Shown here one piece after another: positions 38,060 through 46,644 of a DNA stretch of 64,000 bases. Every line of letters starts with the position of its first letter. The stretch's first letter is position 1. The stretch is from Bacteroidetes bacterium GWF2_41_31 (GTDB lineage: Bacteria > Bacteroidota > Bacteroidia > Bacteroidales > F082). The notes below the pieces were generated by a model. That model was given only the letters and a program-made list of their open reading frames with translations. It made no database searches and was not told where the DNA came from. The translations under genes and the position numbers were made by a program. Where the stretch lies: NCBI GenBank assembly GCA_001769215.1, contig MEOL01000033.1:170125-234124 (forward strand), written 5' to 3'.

Positions 38060-38941
38060 CTACTCTTCGCTGAGTTGTATCAAATACAATTTTAAACCCA
38101 ATGCTCCATTTATTGCAAGTGCCAGTTTTTTTCCGTCAGGAGAAATAGCAGGTTGCTGTATTTCAAGGCTATCGCAGGTAATTCGCTCCAGGTGGGTGCC
38201 ATTTTCCCAAATGCTGTACAATTCGCCACCGCTCTCATCCCGATCGGAAACAAAGTATATTTTCAACCCGTTTGGATGCCAACAGGTATTTTGCGCATTT
38301 AACGAATCCAGCCGGTGGCTTTCTTCTCCATACCAGTTAATAAAAGGAATGGAAGCACTTTCGAAGGACGTACCCGATTGAACGAACATTAGGTGTTTTC
38401 CATCAGGAGCTACCTGGGGATCCATGCAGCCACTCTTGCTGAAAGTAAGCTGGTTTAAGTTGTCATATATAAAATCGTAGCTATAAATCTGCCATTCTGT
38501 CGAAGTTTTATCAAAACCCGAAAAATACACCTGTCGAGCCGAAGAAGCAAACGAAGCCTCCCTACATCTAATCAGTCGCTTAAACAAACGCCTGATTTTG
38601 CGGTCGGTGAGTTGGTAACTAAACAGGGTTTCTATTTCCAGGCTATCTGAATCGAACACCACACTTTTTCCATCAGGAAACCAAACCGGATGTTGATAAT
38701 TGAATTGGCCGCTCACAAGCGGAAAAACACATTCCTGGTTCAAATCGTAGCAATAGATGTCCCAGGTTCCGTTTCTATTGGTTTGAAAAGCGATTTTGGT
38801 GCCATCCGGTGACCAGGCAGGGCAGTTGTCATCGCCCTGTTCAAAGGTGATTTGTTTTGCTGTGGCGAGATCAATTTCCTGCCCACAGAGGGTCGCGGCG
38901 AAGCATAAAAAAAACAAAACATTTCCAATTTGTCGGATCAT
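38060..38941 (-). CDS. Secreted TolB-like beta-propeller protein
   Basis: A 293-residue exported protein: signal peptide (to about residue 20, ending ATLCGQ), then PD40/TolB-type repeats, seen as CPAWSPDGTKIAFQTNRNG, HPVWFPDGKSVVFDSD, PQVAPDGKHLMFV, CWHPNGLKIYFVSDRD and PAISPDGKKLALA. It is probably a six-bladed propeller working in the periplasm; the partner is unknown. It starts 9 bases after the acs stop codon, so it is co-transcribed with acs, although no functional link is obvious. Confidence 0.87.
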   Translation of the reverse strand: MIRQIGNVLFFLCFAATLCGQEIDLATAKQITFEQGDDNCPAWSPDGTKIAFQTNRNGTWDIYCYDLNQECVFPLVSGQFNYQHPVWFPDGKSVVFDSDSLEIETLFSYQLTDRKIRRLFKRLIRCREASFASSARQVYFSGFDKTSTEWQIYSYDFIYDNLNQLTFSKSGCMDPQVAPDGKHLMFVQSGTSFESASIPFINWYGEESHRLDSLNAQNTCWHPNGLKIYFVSDRDESGGELYSIWENGTHLERITCDSLEIQQPAISPDGKKLALAINGALGLKLYLIQLSEE

Positions 38942-38950
38942 GAAGTACCA

Positions 38951-40855
38951 TTATTCTGCAAGCCTGCCGGCGATAATCTGATCTATCACATCAGACTCGA
39001 CCATGGTCGATATATCACCAAAATCCCGCGTATTTCCTTCTGCAATTTTACGCAAAATACGCCTCATAATTTTACCTGAACGAGTTTTTGGCAATGAATG
39101 GACAAATTGGATTTGATCTGGCCGGGCGATGGGACTGATAAACAAGCTTACTGCTTTCAAAATAGAATTTCGAACTCCTTCCTCACCGCCACTTGAAAAT
39201 TCGGGGCAAACCACGAAGGCATAAATTCCCTGCCCTTTGATGGCATGAGGTATGCCTACCACTGCCGATTCGGAAACCAACGGGTGCTCGTTGATGGCAT
39301 TTTCTATTTCGGCCGTACCCAATCGATGACCCGAAACATTGATGACATCATCCACACGGCCCATGATGCGGTAATATCCATCTTCATCTCTGCGAACGCC
39401 GTCACCGGTAAAATACAAACCCGGGTATTGCGAAAAATAGGAGGTTTTGTACCTCTCGTGATCTCCCCAAAGTGTACGCGCTATCCCCGGCCAGGGAAAT
39501 TTAATACACAAGTTACCTTCCACACTTTTATGGCATAGGTAGCGGCCTTCGGCATCCACAATCACAGGCTGAATGCCAGGTAAGGGCATGGTAGCAAAAG
39601 CAGGTTTGGTCGGAATGATTCCCGCCATCGGACTGATCATGATACCACCGGTTTCGGTTTGCCACCAGGTATCCACAATGGGACAGTGGTTTCCACCCAC
39701 GTGGTCGTGGTACCAGTGCCAGGCATCTTCATTGATGGGTTCACCAACGGTGCCCAAAACCCGCAACGATGGCATATCAATCCCTTCGATCCATTGTTGT
39801 CCTTCGGCCATCAGCGATCGGATGGCAGTCGGGCTGGTATAAAACTGGTTGACCTCAAATTTACGGATAATATCCCAATACCTGGATGGTGTCGGAAAGT
39901 TCGGAATCCCTTCAAACATCACGGTAGTAGCCCCTTCGAGCAAAGGCCCGTAGACAATATACGAATGACCGGTGATCCAACCAATATCGGCAGCACAGAA
40001 ATAAACTTCACCGGACGAATACTGGAATACATTCCGAAAAGTATAGGCCGAATAAACCATATAGCCTCCGGTTGTATGCACCACACCCTTTGGCTTACCC
40101 GTGGAGCCACTGGTATATAAAATGAAAAGCGGATCTTCAGAATCCATCACGGTAGCTTTTCCCTCTTCAGAAGCCGACTCCATGAGTTCGTGCCACCACA
40201 GGTCACGGTCCGGGTTCCAGGATATTTCGGTGGCCGTTCGTTTCACCACAATCATTTTCTCGATGGTCGGACTTTTTTCCAGCGATTCGTCAGCAGTTTT
40301 TTTCAGATTTAACACTTTGTTTCCACGGAAGCCTCCATCCGAAGTAATTAACACCCGCGCTTCGGCATCGTTGTTTCTGTCGGCCAATGCATTGGCAGAA
40401 AATCCGGCAAATACCACTGAGTGAATCACTCCAATCCGCGCACAGGCAAGCATGGCAATGGTTAACTCCGGAATCATGGGCAGGTAGATGGTTACACGGT
40501 CACCTTTGTGAAGTCCAAGGCTCAAAAGCACATTGCTGAATTTTTTTACTTCTTTAAAAAGTTCGCCATAACTGAGTATCCGGTGAGCTTCATCAGGATT
40601 GTTGGGCTCCCAGATCAATGCAGGCTGATCCTGGCGCAGAAAGAGATGGCGTTCAAAAATGTTTTCTGTAATGTTGAGTTTGCCATTTACAAACCAACTG
40701 ATTTTTGGCTCATGAAAGTCCCATTCAAGAATCTTGTCCCATCGTTTGTGCCAGTAAAATGTATCGGCCACATTGTCCCAGAACCCGGTAGGATTGGCAA
40801 CGCTTTTTTGATATTCGTGGATGTATCCGCTGAGTGTTGAAATTTTTGGAACCAT
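38951..40855 (-). CDS. acs: Acetyl-coenzyme A synthetase
   Basis: Makes acetyl-CoA from acetate, ATP and CoA through an acetyl-AMP intermediate. The start at 40855 (MVPKISTLS) gives 634 residues, normal for Acs; the longer frame adds 12 unneeded codons. Motifs: FADRNND-type CoA region, the P-loop YTSGSTGKPKGVVHTTGGY, WWQTETGG, YFTGDGVRRDEDGYYRIMGRVDDVINVSGHR (hinge Asp) and the C-terminal KTRSGKIMRRILRKIA, with the lysine that is acetylated in regulated homologues. It suggests acetate scavenging. Confidence 0.96.
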   Translation of the reverse strand: MVPKISTLSGYIHEYQKSVANPTGFWDNVADTFYWHKRWDKILEWDFHEPKISWFVNGKLNITENIFERHLFLRQDQPALIWEPNNPDEAHRILSYGELFKEVKKFSNVLLSLGLHKGDRVTIYLPMIPELTIAMLACARIGVIHSVVFAGFSANALADRNNDAEARVLITSDGGFRGNKVLNLKKTADESLEKSPTIEKMIVVKRTATEISWNPDRDLWWHELMESASEEGKATVMDSEDPLFILYTSGSTGKPKGVVHTTGGYMVYSAYTFRNVFQYSSGEVYFCAADIGWITGHSYIVYGPLLEGATTVMFEGIPNFPTPSRYWDIIRKFEVNQFYTSPTAIRSLMAEGQQWIEGIDMPSLRVLGTVGEPINEDAWHWYHDHVGGNHCPIVDTWWQTETGGIMISPMAGIIPTKPAFATMPLPGIQPVIVDAEGRYLCHKSVEGNLCIKFPWPGIARTLWGDHERYKTSYFSQYPGLYFTGDGVRRDEDGYYRIMGRVDDVINVSGHRLGTAEIENAINEHPLVSESAVVGIPHAIKGQGIYAFVVCPEFSSGGEEGVRNSILKAVSLFISPIARPDQIQFVHSLPKTRSGKIMRRILRKIAEGNTRDFGDISTMVESDVIDQIIAGRLAE

Positions 40856-41837
40856 GTTAGTTTTTTTTAGTGAGTAAATCTGAAAAAGCAATTATCCGGG
40901 TTAAGGCAATTGCAAATCTTTTTGAAATTTAATAAGTGTTGGTCTACCCTATCGGGGAACTAAAGAAATACCGGGCTAAAATAAAGATTTTGTCAGTCAA
41001 AAAAAGAATTTTGTGATTTTTGATGTTAAATAATAACAATTGAATTGATTTCCAAACCAGTCAATTATGGAAAATATCAGAATGCAACGAGTTATCACTC
41101 AATTAGATGAAAACTATCTCATTTCGAAAATACACTCAACATTTGCATAAAATCACAGGAAATCGTTGATCACCTGACAAACTTTTCAATCAAATTGTCA
41201 TGAACGACTAAGGGTATTTTACTTTTTAATTGTCTTATAGTCACTAAGCTGTTATTGGTGTTGATAACGAAGCCCCATTTCAGAGATACTAACATGAACT
41301 TAATGCCCCACATAACAAATGTATCTTATTCTACCGGATTAATGAAATTAGAAATCAGACCAGAGAATTTTGTGCAGAAACGGGATTGTATCGCAACATG
41401 ACAAATTAAAGATTAGCCACCGGAAAGAATTTTAAAGAACCAATTGATAACTATTAGGGATATTTATCTATAAACAACTTAGCCAGCACAGAGCACCATT
41501 TCCAGGATGGTGCTTTTTTTTATTTGGAAGTGAAAGATTTAAAGTGGGCTCAATCTCCGTAGCCCTCTTCTTCCAACAATAAATCACCAAAATAATGATT
41601 CTAAAAATCAAACCGATAAAATAATTTACTAGATTTACCCCATCAAACACCCGATGATCCGTTTACAAAGAAGAAGAAAGAAACCGATTTAACTCATTAT
41701 AAACGATTGAAAATGGGCAGGTTACTAATTATAAAGAGATTAGAAAAAAAAGGTAATAGATAAATAACTGCTAGAGATGAGTTTATCCACTCGTTGGCAA
41801 TAATTATAAAGAAACCGAACCTTTAAAATATAAAATT
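40856..41837. other. About 1 kb without a supportable gene at the left edge of the accessory region
   Basis: A/T-rich sequence with only very short frames on both strands (the longest, about 60 codons at 41468-41650 minus, includes a terminator hairpin and is not believed). An orphan rho-independent terminator at 41492-41521 on the plus strand suggests either a small RNA transcribed from about 41000-41490 or the remains of a lost gene. No terminal inverted repeats or transposase fragments were recognised. Confidence 0.5.
41492..41521 (+). terminator. Orphan intrinsic terminator
   Basis: AGCACCAT / ATGGTGCT, an 8-base perfect stem with a 7-base loop, is followed by eight T. There is no gene within 500 bases upstream on this strand. 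Confidence 0.8.
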
Positions 41838-42455
41838 ATGGCATTACCATCAACTTACACAATGGCTTACGGATCTTTGGGAACATTCTTTAGTAAAATA
41901 AGAGATGGACAAGCTCCAGAAAAATTCACTAACCAAATACTGAAAGATTTAGGATTTACTTCTAATAATCATCGTGCATTTATACCTATTTTAAAAGCTT
42001 TGGGGTTTTTATCAGCTGATGGCGTTCCTACTCAAAGATATCATAACTATCGTAGCCATGCTTTATCAAGGGAAATAATGGGACAAGCTTTAAAAGAAGC
42101 ATACTCAGACCTTTTTCTAATAACTTCGAATCCATCAAATAACGACAAGGATTTAATAAACGGTAAATTTAAGAGTTTCCATAATGTAAGTGACAACGTT
42201 GCAAAGCATATGACAAATACTTTTTATTCACTTTTATCTTTGGCTGATTTAGATAGTAAGAAAATCAAAAAAGAAGAACCAATAAAGTCAGAATCAAATG
42301 CTGAAACAATTATTGATCCTGCGAATAATGATTTGAATAAAAAGTTTGGAGAGTTAGGTCTACATTATAATATCCAAATTCATTTACCTGCGACAAAAGA
42401 TATTGAAGTATATAATGCAATTTTCAAATCTATAAAAGACCACTTAATTGAATAA
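41838..42455 (+). CDS. DUF5343 domain protein
   Basis: A 205-residue protein of the DUF5343 family. Marks are LPSTYTMAYGSLGTFFSKI at the N-terminus, FTNQILKDLGFTSNNHRAFIPILKALGFL (a winged-helix-like block) and QRYHNYR. The C-terminal LHYNIQIHLPATKDIEVYNAIFKSIK resembles the end of several defence-island proteins that pair with HEPN partners. It overlaps the Swt1-type HEPN gene by 8 bases, so the two are translationally coupled. DUF5343 proteins are found repeatedly next to anti-phage genes, but no biochemical activity is known to me. Base composition is more A/T-rich than the flanking chromosome. Confidence 0.85.
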   Translation: MALPSTYTMAYGSLGTFFSKIRDGQAPEKFTNQILKDLGFTSNNHRAFIPILKALGFLSADGVPTQRYHNYRSHALSREIMGQALKEAYSDLFLITSNPSNNDKDLINGKFKSFHNVSDNVAKHMTNTFYSLLSLADLDSKKIKKEEPIKSESNAETIIDPANNDLNKKFGELGLHYNIQIHLPATKDIEVYNAIFKSIKDHLIE

Positions 42456-43041
42456 GAAAATAGATAAAAAAGACATTCGAGACTTCTTTTTTAGGGGTCT
42501 AATGTTTGAATCAGAAGCTACTGAATTTCAAAAAGCTGGTATTCAGATTGGCGCAAGTTCTACACAAGCTGAAGAACAATTACTTTCGGAATCTTTATCA
42601 CCATTTAGCATTTCAAGAAGAAATAAAGCGCTTGAAATGGCTAGATTATATTCAGTTCTACACTGTTTTGAGAATGAAATTAGAGAGCTGATTAGAGAAA
42701 CATTAAGTGAAAACGAAGGTCTTGACTGGTGGACAAAACTACCAAATAAAATTAAGTCACATGCTGAATCAAGGCAAGAAACAGCCTTTAAGGATTCCTG
42801 GCTCGAAGGTGAAAAAGAAGATTTACTCGGTTTTATTGATTTCGGAATGCTCGCATCCATAATTATTGAGAAATGGCAATATTTTACAAGTATAATTCCA
42901 TCACAACATTGGTTAAAACAAAGAATGGAAGAACTTGAGAAAACAAGAAATTTTATCGCTCATAATAGAATGTTATTACCAAGTGAATTTCAAAGAGTTT
43001 ATATGTATATAGCTGATTGGAATCGAGTGATTGGATTATAA
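42448..43041 (+). CDS. Swt1-type HEPN domain protein, probable ribonuclease
   Basis: A 197-residue helical protein. The C-terminal half matches the Swt1-family HEPN pattern: EKWQYFTSIIPSQHWLKQRMEELEKTRNFIAHN. The catalytic ribonuclease motif Rx4H is present as Arg167-NFIA-His172. It starts at a TTG (42448) overlapping the DUF5343 stop; the first ATG in frame (42502) would remove about 18 residues. Paired with DUF5343 it is a candidate two-gene toxin or abortive-infection module. An attC-like hairpin follows directly after its stop codon. Confidence 0.82.
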   Translation: MNKKIDKKDIRDFFFRGLMFESEATEFQKAGIQIGASSTQAEEQLLSESLSPFSISRRNKALEMARLYSVLHCFENEIRELIRETLSENEGLDWWTKLPNKIKSHAESRQETAFKDSWLEGEKEDLLGFIDFGMLASIIIEKWQYFTSIIPSQHWLKQRMEELEKTRNFIAHNRMLLPSEFQRVYMYIADWNRVIGL

Positions 43042-43051
43042 ATAACTATTT

Positions 43052-43180
43052 CCAACAATGTATAAAAATAATAGCAGAGACAGTAGTAAATTCAAGGGTT
43101 GTAGCCCGCTTCAACTTTCTTGTAACTTGACAGGAAAGTGCCACGCGGTCGGCTACTATTCTTATACTAAACGTTATGCG
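43052..43180. repeat. attC-like imperfect inverted repeat 1 (possible integron cassette site)
   Basis: The stretch starts just after the HEPN stop. The left arm 43060-43075 (GTATAAAAATAATAGC) pairs with 43152-43167 (GCTACTATTCTTATAC), 14 of 16 positions. Outside the arms are AAC (43054-43056) and GTT (43173-43175), the latter in ACGTTATGC, which is where integron attC sites carry their conserved triplets. The middle is GC-richer and partly self-complementary. Size (about 130 bases) and position after a gene fit attC; no integrase is visible. Confidence 0.5.
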
Positions 43181-43243
43181 TCATGCTTTGGGATACAGCT
43201 AACTTGAACATTTCTACAGAAAACGAACAGACAAAAACCAAAA

Positions 43244-44146
43244 ATGAGAAAGAAAAAAATAGACATGAATAATCAACTTGACATCCTTTGCTCAATTTGG
43301 ATTTTAGCTTGCAATGACGAAAATCCGCAAATCACTTATCAGGGTATAAGAAGCCGACTTGGACTAGCTAAAGATTTTGATGTAAAGGCATTGGTTTATA
43401 GTAGAGGGGAACTTTTTCGTAAACAAACTCCCCAAAGTCAGTTGAACAAGTGGCAAGATGAGATGAGGCAAGGCAGACATCTCCCAACTTGGATTCGGGA
43501 AATTCAAGATGCTAATTCAAGAACTGAAAAAATAAATTCGCTGACACCAACAGATGTTTTTCGCAGCCAGTTTAGAGCCGAAGCAAACTCTTCCCGTTCT
43601 GACATTGAAATAATTAATTGGGGGCTGCAACACATTGACAGATTAAGAAAAGCCGAATTAGAAACTAAACAAGAACGAACGAGATTCTTTACAAGTATTA
43701 TAATTCCCATCTTCTCTACAATAGTTGCGATTGTTGCTGTTATTAGCAGTTTCTATGTTCAGTATTCCAATAATCAAAACCAAACTTTTTTAAAGCATTA
43801 CGAAGTTGAGTTAAAACCAAAGCAAAACGGATACACTAATTTCATGAAAGCAATTTCTCAATCTTACTTTTCTGCTCAAGCAAATAATTCAGAACAGATG
43901 ACACAATCATTAGACAATGCAGAAAGTTCATTCTACATTTTTGAACCTTTTCTATCTGCTTATGACAGAGATAGAATTTGGGGGCAGTATCAACAATTTA
44001 GTGGCTTGTGTTATTCTGTTGTGCTATCTGATTCACTTCGCAAAGACTCAAAAAAATCTTTTGATACGTTCCTTTGGTACAAAACCTTTTTTAGGACGAA
44101 TTTATATGACGCTTTATTTGTAGTACAAAATCAGAAAATCAAGTAG
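43244..44146 (+). CDS. Uncharacterised single-span membrane protein next to Mrr-like nuclease
   Basis: Not a family I recognise. 300 residues: an N-terminal soluble part (1-145) with a helix-turn-helix-like start (QLDILCSIWILACND...ITYQGIRSRLGL), one strong membrane helix (about 149-172), and a helical C-terminal part (175-300) of unknown topology. It ends 10 bases before the Mrr-like nuclease gene and likely forms a unit with it between two attC-like hairpins. A membrane protein beside a nuclease fits a two-component defence module, but this is inference. A/T-rich codon use matches its neighbours. Confidence 0.75.
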   Translation: MRKKKIDMNNQLDILCSIWILACNDENPQITYQGIRSRLGLAKDFDVKALVYSRGELFRKQTPQSQLNKWQDEMRQGRHLPTWIREIQDANSRTEKINSLTPTDVFRSQFRAEANSSRSDIEIINWGLQHIDRLRKAELETKQERTRFFTSIIIPIFSTIVAIVAVISSFYVQYSNNQNQTFLKHYEVELKPKQNGYTNFMKAISQSYFSAQANNSEQMTQSLDNAESSFYIFEPFLSAYDRDRIWGQYQQFSGLCYSVVLSDSLRKDSKKSFDTFLWYKTFFRTNLYDALFVVQNQKIK

Positions 44147-44156
44147 GTAAAGTAAA

Positions 44157-45065
44157 ATGGACTTAGATAATAAAAAAATTTCTCCACAAGCAGTTTTAGC
44201 TTTAAAAGAAGCTTTGCCTATTATCTTTTGGAAAAAAGATGAATTAAAAGACTTCGTTAAACTAACATTGAAGAATTCTACAATTGTTGGCACAATCAAT
44301 TGGGATGGGACTAAGCGAGAAAGTGTAAAAGAGCTTATTGAAAGGATGACTAACCGACCAGATATTTATAAAGAGGATTTGATAAATTTAATATTAGGGG
44401 TTACTGATTTTACTGACTTTCCACATTTAGAATTTTGGGATGATGATGGCTCTAAAAGGAAAAAAGCAAAAGAAGCTGTTCAAAAATTACGAGCACACAC
44501 GAAGGGTTATCATCAAATAACTCAAGAGCAAGAAGAAGCAAAAATAAGACGGATGGAATCCGAAAAGAAAATAATAAAAAACAAGTCCCTTGATGATGAA
44601 TTAAATGCTCTTAAAGAAAAATTTACTCAACTAACGAAGAAGAAAGACTTACAGCAACGTGGCTATGACTTAGAAAAATTACTTAATGAGCTTTTTTTGT
44701 TATATGAACTCGACCCAAGAGGATCTTTTAAGATTTATGGAGAACAGATTGATGGTGCATTTACTTTTGATGGTACGGATTTTTTACTTGAGGCAAAATG
44801 GAAAAGACAAGTTGATAGAAGTGATTTAGCTTCATTCTGCTACAAAGTTGAGACGAAATTAAAAATGGCAGTCGGATTACTTGTAACTATGGAAGGTATT
44901 ACCAAGGAAGCAATTGCACCTGAATTTAAATCAATAATAATAATGGATGGTTTAGACCTTATTTCAATTTTAGAGGGCAGAGTCAGTTTACCTGATTTAC
45001 TGTATAAGAAAAGAAGACGAGCCTCAGAAACAGGAAAAATATATGTTAGTTACTATGACCTATAA
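44157..45065 (+). CDS. Mrr-like restriction endonuclease domain protein
   Basis: A 302-residue protein. The N-terminal half (1-120) is helical and carries HPHLEFWDDD-like and NWDGTKRE segments without a clear family. A charged helix (about 120-165) leads to a PD-(D/E)xK nuclease domain (about 166-285). The catalytic pattern is visible as EQIDG (Asp199) followed by LEAKWK (Glu212, Lys214), as in Mrr-type enzymes. It probably cleaves DNA, perhaps modified DNA as Mrr does; specificity is unknown. The product ends with an attC-like hairpin just downstream. Confidence 0.8.
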   Translation: MDLDNKKISPQAVLALKEALPIIFWKKDELKDFVKLTLKNSTIVGTINWDGTKRESVKELIERMTNRPDIYKEDLINLILGVTDFTDFPHLEFWDDDGSKRKKAKEAVQKLRAHTKGYHQITQEQEEAKIRRMESEKKIIKNKSLDDELNALKEKFTQLTKKKDLQQRGYDLEKLLNELFLLYELDPRGSFKIYGEQIDGAFTFDGTDFLLEAKWKRQVDRSDLASFCYKVETKLKMAVGLLVTMEGITKEAIAPEFKSIIIMDGLDLISILEGRVSLPDLLYKKRRRASETGKIYVSYYDL

Positions 45066-45088
45066 TTTACCAAGACAAAAGCACGAAC

Positions 45089-45223
45089 GCATAACAAAAA
45101 CTATATGTCAATTGGGGTCTCCGTGGCACGCGGGCTTGCGGTTTTCCGCACAAACATTGAAGTACGCGGATGGCACAGGTTCCCGCAAATCCCCAACTGC
45201 ACATAGTTTCGGACGATGTATGC
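45089..45223. repeat. attC-like imperfect inverted repeat 2 (possible integron cassette site)
   Basis: The left arm 45099-45117 (AACTATATGTCAATTGGGG) pairs with 45191-45208 (CCCCAACTGCACATAGTT) with few mismatches and one bulge. The outer left end is GCATAAC (45089-45095), the exact complement of the GTTATGC found at the right end of hairpin 1. The right end is degenerate (ATGTATGC, no GTT). The interior has a small TGCGG/CCGCA hairpin and shares CGTGGCAC-type pieces with hairpin 1 in opposite orientation. Confidence 0.5.
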
Positions 45224-45545
45224 AAGTATAAAAAACCGAAACTGAGACATGAATGATAACCTAAAAAATATAACGAATAGACTTTAGCTCTTTGACAGGT
45301 TGGTGCAAATTTGAAGGAATTTATTTTGTTTTTTTCTTCCTCCCGCAAAAAAAGAAGAAGAAACCCCACCCCACATTGCAGCACACCTGCCCGTCCGGCA
45401 GGCGGGTTTGCAAGCCACACGGGCCAACGCTGCAACCAATATCAAAACTGTCGGGATGCAAAAGAGCTTGCAAAACTTGTCCCGATTTTTCGGGAGCCAA
45501 CGCTACAGAAGAAAATATAAAAAAAAGCTTACAATATAAATTAGT
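45224..45545. other. Structured non-coding stretch before rhuM
   Basis: About 320 bases with no supportable gene. It contains a pyrimidine tract followed by a purine tract (about 45325-45363), a CCTGCC/GGCAGG hairpin (around 45390-45405) and a TCGGGA/TCCCGA hairpin (45451-45485) followed by CCCGATTTTTCGGG. Frames here are short and overlapping and match no family. Confidence 0.5.
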
Positions 45546-46535
45546 ATGAAAGAAAACCATTCAGATTTTATTTTATTCAAAACCGAGGACGAAAAAATAT
45601 CGGTAGATGTTCGCTTTGAAGATGAAACAGTGTGGCTGACGCAAGAGCAAATGGCCTTGCTTTTTGGTAAAGCAAAATCTACAATAAACGAGCATATACA
45701 AAATGTTTTTAATGAAGGAGAGCTTGATGAGACACTGTGTACACAGAAATTCGGAATTTCCGAATTTCAGCAGAAAGCCCCTAATTACTATAATTTAGAC
45801 GTTATTATTTCAGTCGGCTACCGTGTAAAATCTTTGCGTGGAACGCAGTTTCGCCAATGGGCAACCAAACGACTGAACGAATATATCCGCAAAGGTTTTA
45901 CCATGGACGATGAACGCCTGAAAAATTTGGGTGGTGGTGGCTACTGGAAAGAATTGTTGCAACGAATACGCGACATTCGTGCATCCGAAAAGGTATTTTA
46001 TCGTCAGGTACTTGATATTTACTCAACCAGCATTGATTACAATCCCAAAGCTGATATTTCCATCACATTTTTCAAGAAAGTACAAAACAAAATTCATTAT
46101 GCCGTACACGGTAAAACTGCCGCCGAAGTAATTTTTACCCGTGCCGATGCCGAAAAAGAATTTATGGGCTTGATGACTTTTCCGGGCAGTCGTCCGTACC
46201 TGAAAGACGTGGCAGTTGCAAAAAATTATTTAGACGAAAAAGAGCTTCGTTCGCTTGGACAAATAGTTTCGGGGTATTTGGATTTTGCCGAGCGTCAAGC
46301 CGAACGAGAACAAGCAATGTTAATGAAAGATTGGGCTGAACATTTGGATAAAATTTTGACAATGAGCGGCGAAAAACTGTTGCAGGGTGCAGGTGCTATC
46401 AGCCACGAAATAGCTATTGAAAAGGCTACCACAGAATACAAGAAGTATCAACAAAAAACATTGAGCGAAGCAGAAAAAAATTATATGGAAAGTTTGAAAG
46501 TATTAGAAAATAAAACCAAAAAAAAGGAAAAATAA
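45546..46535 (+). CDS. rhuM: RhuM family protein
   Basis: A 329-residue member of the virulence protein RhuM family (first named in a Salmonella pathogenicity island; function unresolved). Strong family blocks: VRFEDETVWLTQEQMALLF, KSTINEHIQNVF, NYYNLDVIISVGYRV, RGTQFRQWATKRLNEYI, and the C-terminal FPGSRPYLKDVAVAKNYL. The N-terminal half resembles a Bro-N/KilA-N style DNA-binding module. These genes move widely and are common in islands and cassettes. The reading frame is intact. Confidence 0.92.
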   Translation: MKENHSDFILFKTEDEKISVDVRFEDETVWLTQEQMALLFGKAKSTINEHIQNVFNEGELDETLCTQKFGISEFQQKAPNYYNLDVIISVGYRVKSLRGTQFRQWATKRLNEYIRKGFTMDDERLKNLGGGGYWKELLQRIRDIRASEKVFYRQVLDIYSTSIDYNPKADISITFFKKVQNKIHYAVHGKTAAEVIFTRADAEKEFMGLMTFPGSRPYLKDVAVAKNYLDEKELRSLGQIVSGYLDFAERQAEREQAMLMKDWAEHLDKILTMSGEKLLQGAGAISHEIAIEKATTEYKKYQQKTLSEAEKNYMESLKVLENKTKKKEK

Positions 46536-46644
46536 TGCCCACGCAATTGCAAGCATCTGGATATTTATCGGAACCAAAGGCATTTTTGCCATCGCACAAT
46601 AAAACAAAATAAACCTGCCCGAGCAGTAACACAATATTACGATG

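Noticed and set aside
45224..45545. Possible third attC-like site or CRISPR-like repeats before rhuM
   Set aside because: Several short hairpins are present but no regularly spaced repeats and no paired AAC/GTT ends.
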